A DNA stretch of 64,000 nucleotides from JANYGM01 sp043764015. Its GTDB lineage: Bacteria; Bacteroidota; Bacteroidia; Cytophagales; Thermonemataceae. Position numbers and translations under genes: made by a program. Numbering within the stretch: position 1 is the first letter of the stretch; every line of letters starts with the position of its first letter. The DNA lies in contig JAYUKY010000022.1 in NCBI GenBank assembly GCA_043764015.1, positions 1 through 64,000 on the forward strand, given 5' to 3'. A model generated the notes under the pieces. It was not told the DNA's origin. It saw nothing but the letters and a program-made list of their open reading frames with translations, and ran no database searches. Positions 59,965 to 64,000 of the stretch are shown piece by piece.

Positions 59965-62900
59965 ATGGAAAATCAGAATAAAAAAATATACTGGAAAGGT
60001 TTAGAAGAGTATTCTAATGATATAGAATTCGTCAAAAAAGCGCATAATGAATTTCCAGAGTTTTTGCCAATAGCAGAACAAACAGAGTCAGGAGGCACAA
60101 AACGCCGTGATTTCTTAAAATTATTAGGTTTTAGTGTGGCTGCGGTGTCGCTTGCGGCTTGCGAAGCTCCTATCAAAAAATCTATTCCATATCTCAATAA
60201 ACCAGAAGATTTTGAGCCAAGTATTCCTAATTTTTATGCGAGTACATACGCACAAGACGGTGAATATGCAAGTATTTTGGTGAAAACTAGAGAAGGTCGT
60301 CCTATCAAAATTGATGGAAATGAAGCCTCTTCTATCACAAAAGGAAAAGTAAGTGCAAGGGTTTTAGCGTCTATTTTAGGACTTTATGACCTCTCACGCA
60401 TACAAGAGCCTCGTGAAGACAACAAAAAAGCTAAATTAGAAGATGTTGATGCAAAAATTGTTTCTGCGCTTTCTTCTGCCAACGGAACGGTTTATTTGGT
60501 TTCTCATTCTATCCTTAGCCCATCTACAAAGGCGGTTATAGCAGAATTTACTAAAAAATATCCTAACGTAAAACATATTTCTTATGATGCGGTTTCTGCG
60601 TATGGTATGCTGAAAGCTAATCAGCAGTCATTTGGAACGTATGCTTTGCCTAGTTATGATTTTTCAAAAGCGGAAACTATTGTAAGTATTGCTGCTGATT
60701 TCTTAGGTACGTGGCTTTCTGCGACTGAATATAGCGGTCAGTTTGCTAAAAATAGAAAACTTCACAAAGAGAAAAAAGATATGTCTCGTTTGTACACTTT
60801 TGAGAGTGGTATGAGCATTACAGGGGCAAACTCTGACTATCGTTTACAAATAAAACCTTCACAGGAAGGCATTGTAGCGGCACTTTTATACAACGAAATT
60901 AAAGGCGGTTTGACTGTTTCTGATATTGCTGATAAAAAAGTTGCTGACAAAATCAAGCAAGCAGCCGCAGATTTGAAAGCCAAAAAAGGCAAAGCAGTTG
61001 TTATTGCAGGCTCAAATGACCCAAATGTGCAGATAATTGTGAATGCAATTAACGCAGAACTTGGTGCTTACGACCAAATTATAGATTTATCTTCTCCATC
61101 TTACCTAAAACAAGGAAATGATGAAGATATGGCTAAGTTCGTAGCTGACGTTTTGGGCGGAACGGCTGGTGGAGCTATTTTTTATGGCACAAACCCTGCT
61201 TACGACTATCCACAAGGCGGTGAAAAATTTGCAAAAGCATTGAAATCACTTGCTTTTAGCCTTTCTTTCTCTGATAGAATTGACGAAACTTCTGCAAATT
61301 GTAAGTTTGTCGTGCCTGATATGCACTTTTTGGAGTCTTGGGGAGATGCAGAACCACGTAAAGGATATTTCAGTTTTGCGCAACCAACCATCTCACCTAT
61401 CTACAAAGGCACACGCCAAGCACAAGATAGCCTTTTGAAATGGTCTGGAAGTAGCAAATCTTATTATGATTTTTTAAGAAGTTTTTGGGCGAAAAATACC
61501 AAAGAAAATTTTAGTGATTTCTGGACGAAAGCACTCCACGAGGGCATTTATGAGCCAAAAAATCTCTCTTTTGAAACTGCAAAAACAGAAGTGAAGGCTG
61601 ATGCAAAAGCAGACGACAAAAAAGTTGATGTTAAAACTGATGTAAAAGAAGTTGTTAAAACTGAAGCTAGACTTGCAGGCAATTTTGATTTCAAAGGAGA
61701 TGTAAGTGCCGCAGCAACTGCTATGGCAGGTATTTTAGCAACAAAATCAGGTGCAATGGAACTTTCATTGTATCAAAAAGTTGGTTTGGGTAGTGGTTTT
61801 CACGGAAATAATCCTTGGCTACAAGAAATGCCTGACCCTATCACAAAAGCTACTTGGGATAATTATTTGTGTGTTTCTATTGCTGACGCAAAAGATAAAT
61901 ACAATCAAGGTGATATAGTTGAGGTAAAAGCAAACGGATTTTCTATAAAAGTGCCTGTTCTGATACAGCCAGGACAAGCAAAAGGAGCAGTTTCTTTAGC
62001 TTTGGGTTATGGTCGTACAAGTGCGGGCAAATGTGGTGATGGCGTAGGTAAAAATGCTTATCCATTGGCTACAATCAAAGATGGTATATATGTTTATGCA
62101 GCTGGTGAGGTTACAATCACTAAAACTGAAGAAGTGGCAGAACTAGCTATTACGCAAACTCACCAAACTATTATGGGAAGAAATAACGTACAAGAATCTA
62201 CGTTAGCATCTTACCAAAAAAATCCTGCGGCTGGTAGATATTTCCCTATGATTATGACGGCTGACGGCAAAAAGAAGCCAACAGATATAACAATGTGGAA
62301 AGGTCACGAGAAAACGGCTTATGCAAAAAATCACTGGTGGGGAATGGTCATTGACCTAAATTCTTGTACTGGTTGCGGTGCTTGTATGATTGGTTGTCAG
62401 GCTGAAAACAATGTTTCTGTTGTTGGAAAAAGAGAAGTAATCAATGGTCGTGAGATGCACTGGATGCGTATTGACCGTTATTATAGCACAGATGCCGACA
62501 CAAAAGACAAGTCTATTGGTAATTATGAGAAAATGGAAGAAGCATCTGAAAATCCAGAAGTTGTTTTCCAACCAATGATGTGCCAACATTGCAATAATGC
62601 GCCTTGTGAAACTGTATGTCCAGTTTTAGCGACTACACACAGCTCTGAAGGTCTTAATCAAATGACTTATAACCGTTGTATTGGTACTCGTTATTGTGCC
62701 AACAACTGCCCATATAAAGTGCGCCGTTTCAACTGGTTTAACTATACAAATGATGACAAATTCAAAGATGTGAACTACACAATGTTTACTGATTTGGGTA
62801 GAATGGTGCTTAATCCTGATGTTACGGTGCGTTCTCGTGGGGTAATGGAAAAATGCTCTATGTGCGTACAACGCATACAAGCAGGAAAATTATCTGCAAG

Positions 62901-63147
62901 GAAAGACAAACGTCTGGTAAAAGATGGAGATGTAAAAACCGCTTGTCAGACTTCTTGTCCAACAGAAGCCATTATTTTTGGTGATATGAACGACAAAGAG
63001 AGTATGATTGCAAAAGTTTTGGAACTTTCAAAAGATAAAGATACTGGAGATGTTGTTTTCGCAGAACCACGTGCATTCCACGTATTAGAAGAAATCAGCG
63101 TAAAACCAAATGTTTCTTACTTGACGAAAATCAGAAATAAAGCATAA
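59965..63147 (+). CDS. actB: Alternative complex III iron-sulfur/molybdopterin-like subunit (ActB)
   Basis: The 1060-residue protein starts with a twin-arginine region (TKRRDFLKLLGFSVAAVSLAAC, Arg47-Arg48, lipid-type Cys66) after ~45 extra residues. A molybdopterin-oxidoreductase-like half lacking the cofactor-binding signature follows, then a C-terminal FeS half with four cysteine clusters (CTGCGACMIGC ~801-811, CQHCNNAPCETVC, CIGTRYCANNCPY, CSMCVQ). It passes electrons within ACIII on the periplasmic side. A Lys/Asp/Val-rich insert (~545-570, ADAKADDKKVDVKTDVKEVV) separates domains and looks like expanded low-complexity sequence. Confidence 0.92.
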   Translation: MENQNKKIYWKGLEEYSNDIEFVKKAHNEFPEFLPIAEQTESGGTKRRDFLKLLGFSVAAVSLAACEAPIKKSIPYLNKPEDFEPSIPNFYASTYAQDGEYASILVKTREGRPIKIDGNEASSITKGKVSARVLASILGLYDLSRIQEPREDNKKAKLEDVDAKIVSALSSANGTVYLVSHSILSPSTKAVIAEFTKKYPNVKHISYDAVSAYGMLKANQQSFGTYALPSYDFSKAETIVSIAADFLGTWLSATEYSGQFAKNRKLHKEKKDMSRLYTFESGMSITGANSDYRLQIKPSQEGIVAALLYNEIKGGLTVSDIADKKVADKIKQAAADLKAKKGKAVVIAGSNDPNVQIIVNAINAELGAYDQIIDLSSPSYLKQGNDEDMAKFVADVLGGTAGGAIFYGTNPAYDYPQGGEKFAKALKSLAFSLSFSDRIDETSANCKFVVPDMHFLESWGDAEPRKGYFSFAQPTISPIYKGTRQAQDSLLKWSGSSKSYYDFLRSFWAKNTKENFSDFWTKALHEGIYEPKNLSFETAKTEVKADAKADDKKVDVKTDVKEVVKTEARLAGNFDFKGDVSAAATAMAGILATKSGAMELSLYQKVGLGSGFHGNNPWLQEMPDPITKATWDNYLCVSIADAKDKYNQGDIVEVKANGFSIKVPVLIQPGQAKGAVSLALGYGRTSAGKCGDGVGKNAYPLATIKDGIYVYAAGEVTITKTEEVAELAITQTHQTIMGRNNVQESTLASYQKNPAAGRYFPMIMTADGKKKPTDITMWKGHEKTAYAKNHWWGMVIDLNSCTGCGACMIGCQAENNVSVVGKREVINGREMHWMRIDRYYSTDADTKDKSIGNYEKMEEASENPEVVFQPMMCQHCNNAPCETVCPVLATTHSSEGLNQMTYNRCIGTRYCANNCPYKVRRFNWFNYTNDDKFKDVNYTMFTDLGRMVLNPDVTVRSRGVMEKCSMCVQRIQAGKLSARKDKRLVKDGDVKTACQTSCPTEAIIFGDMNDKESMIAKVLELSKDKDTGDVVFAEPRAFHVLEEISVKPNVSYLTKIRNKA

Positions 63148-63175
63148 TAATTTCGTTTCATTTCTAAATAAATCT

Positions 63176-63183
63176 TATCTTTG
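63176..63183 (+). promoter_or_regulatory. -7 box of the terminal lipoprotein gene
   Basis: TATCTTTG (TAnnTTTG) ends 10 bases before the ATG at 63194, so the mRNA would have almost no leader. Confidence 0.4.
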
Positions 63184-63193
63184 TTTTCATTTT

Positions 63194-64000
63194 ATGTTTA
63201 AGTATAAAAGTATTTTATTGATTGTGTTGTTGATTGTTCTAAATCACTCTTGTAAAAGGAGTAATTTAGACCCTGAAAAATCTAATATTCTAGCTTCAAA
63301 GCGAGATGAAGTCGCAATAAATGCCATTAAAAAGTGGTATCTTGCGCAAAAGAAAGCTATTGTCAATTTTACACCTGTCTGGGAGCAAGCTAGCACTTAT
63401 GCTCTTGCAAATAACGAAAAATTGCTTGTAGCTCCTGTTTGGAGATATGCCAATGTTGTTTATGGCACAGAATTTGACTTTATGCGTAGGCTCGTGGTGC
63501 ATCTTGATGCTGAAAACCAAGTCAAAGAAGCTAAAATAACAGAAATGATTACTGAAAAAGATTACCTGAAAACCCACCAAAATAATGCTTTCTTTTGGTG
63601 GGAAGCAGGTTTAGTCAAAAAAGTTATTGCCACAGAATACGAAATTGATAGCGAGATTTTTGAGCCAACATTGAGAGAGGATATCCCTAATTGTTCTAGT
63701 GCCACTTGGACGTTGGTTAAGGAATATAAAACTATTGAGGGAATATGTGTTAAGTTGTATATAAATGGTTGCGGTGCGAGGAGAATGGATGTTGTTTCTT
63801 GTGATGGTGGTGCTGGCGTTGGGATACCTGCACCAAGTTTCCCAACATTTTTACCAGGCACAATAGGTATTGCCCCAATGGACACACCAAGTGAAGGAAC
63901 GATTTTTACAAGTACTGGAATAAACCCTTGCGACACCTGCCCTGTGGATAATGGGGAGAATACAGAGCCTGAGGTGGATCCACCTATAGAAAAATTCCAT
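63194..64000 (+). CDS. Lipoprotein of unknown function, truncated by the window end
   Basis: The frame is open for 269 codons to the last base. It starts with a lipoprotein signal (MFKYKSILLIVLLIVLNHSC, Cys20) and continues with a mixed alpha/beta region (KWYLAQKKAIVNFTPVWEQA, PVWRYANVVYGTEFDFMRRLVVHL) similar in style to the large lipoproteins of Bacteroidota that precede RHS or peptidase parts. A Gly/Pro-rich stretch (AGVGIPAPSFPTFLPGTIG) and a Cys pair (PCDTCP) lie near the end. It occupies the place where actC would normally follow actB. No function is assigned. Confidence 0.75.
   Translation, partial: MFKYKSILLIVLLIVLNHSCKRSNLDPEKSNILASKRDEVAINAIKKWYLAQKKAIVNFTPVWEQASTYALANNEKLLVAPVWRYANVVYGTEFDFMRRLVVHLDAENQVKEAKITEMITEKDYLKTHQNNAFFWWEAGLVKKVIATEYEIDSEIFEPTLREDIPNCSSATWTLVKEYKTIEGICVKLYINGCGARRMDVVSCDGGAGVGIPAPSFPTFLPGTIGIAPMDTPSEGTIFTSTGINPCDTCPVDNGENTEPEVDPPIEKFH

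Overview
The window is about 64 kb of low-GC chromosome from a member of the Bacteroidota, most likely an aerobic, gliding Cytophagales-type bacterium. The basis is: secreted proteins with type IX secretion C-terminal sorting domains (types A and B), promoters of the form TTG-N17-20-TAnnTTTG, an alternative complex III (ActA/ActB), an OstA-like outer-membrane biogenesis protein, ExbB with two ExbDs, and HisIE and DUF2805 (TIGR03643) proteins. The exact genus cannot be fixed from sequence alone.

Layout. 0-1 kb: remnants of a McrC-like restriction subunit and a lipoprotein gene with an internal stop. 1-6 kb: OstA-like protein converging on a large five-module T9SS protein. 6.5-9 kb: atpF-atpH, ansA, tRNA-Ser(GGA). 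9.4-11.8 kb: ExbB, a small membrane protein and two ExbDs. 12-15 kb: an RNA-repair cassette (RNA ligase, HD-Pnk end-healing enzyme) with a WYL regulator. 16.7-24 kb: a TPR/SpoIIE phosphatase, then ftsW, a PIN-domain protein, an unknown protein, mraY, hisIE and a peptidoglycan-binding protein. 24-32 kb: trmD, glycosyltransferase, NUDIX, a SWIM/SNF2 ATPase and a RelE-type toxin-antitoxin pair. 32-39 kb: T9SS type B protein, STAS-like protein, NamZ-like muramidase, LRR protein and unknowns. 39-47 kb: DEAD helicase, Rpn nuclease, GT9, J-domain protein, SiaC/SiaB-like pair, LutA-like protein, MATE pump. 47-58 kb: PhaC, a Septu-like ATPase + HNH pair, Kup, serine hydrolase, PIG-L deacetylase. 58-64 kb: actA, actB and a truncated lipoprotein.

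How the genes work together. Cell-wall genes (mraY, ftsW, NamZ-like, peptidoglycan-binding) and envelope genes (OstA-like, GT2, GT9, ExbBD) are scattered among respiratory genes (actAB, atpFH). A dispersed partner-switching signalling set is visible: a SpoIIE-type phosphatase, a SiaB-like kinase, a SiaC-like substrate and a STAS-like protein. Nucleic-acid conflict or repair functions recur: RNA ligase/HD-Pnk, Septu-like pair, PIN pair, RelE pair, Rpn nuclease and McrC remnant.

The least ordinary feature is intergenic. At least 18 short arrays with a strict 7-bp period (variants of ATTCACA, ATTCGTA, CTCACAC) sit at gene boundaries. Many begin with a GTATT leader that is also found on other repeat families in the window, including hairpins with compensatory base changes. 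There is also a 48-bp perfect palindrome cluster after one gene, and a palindromic repeat inserted in frame inside a glycosyltransferase.
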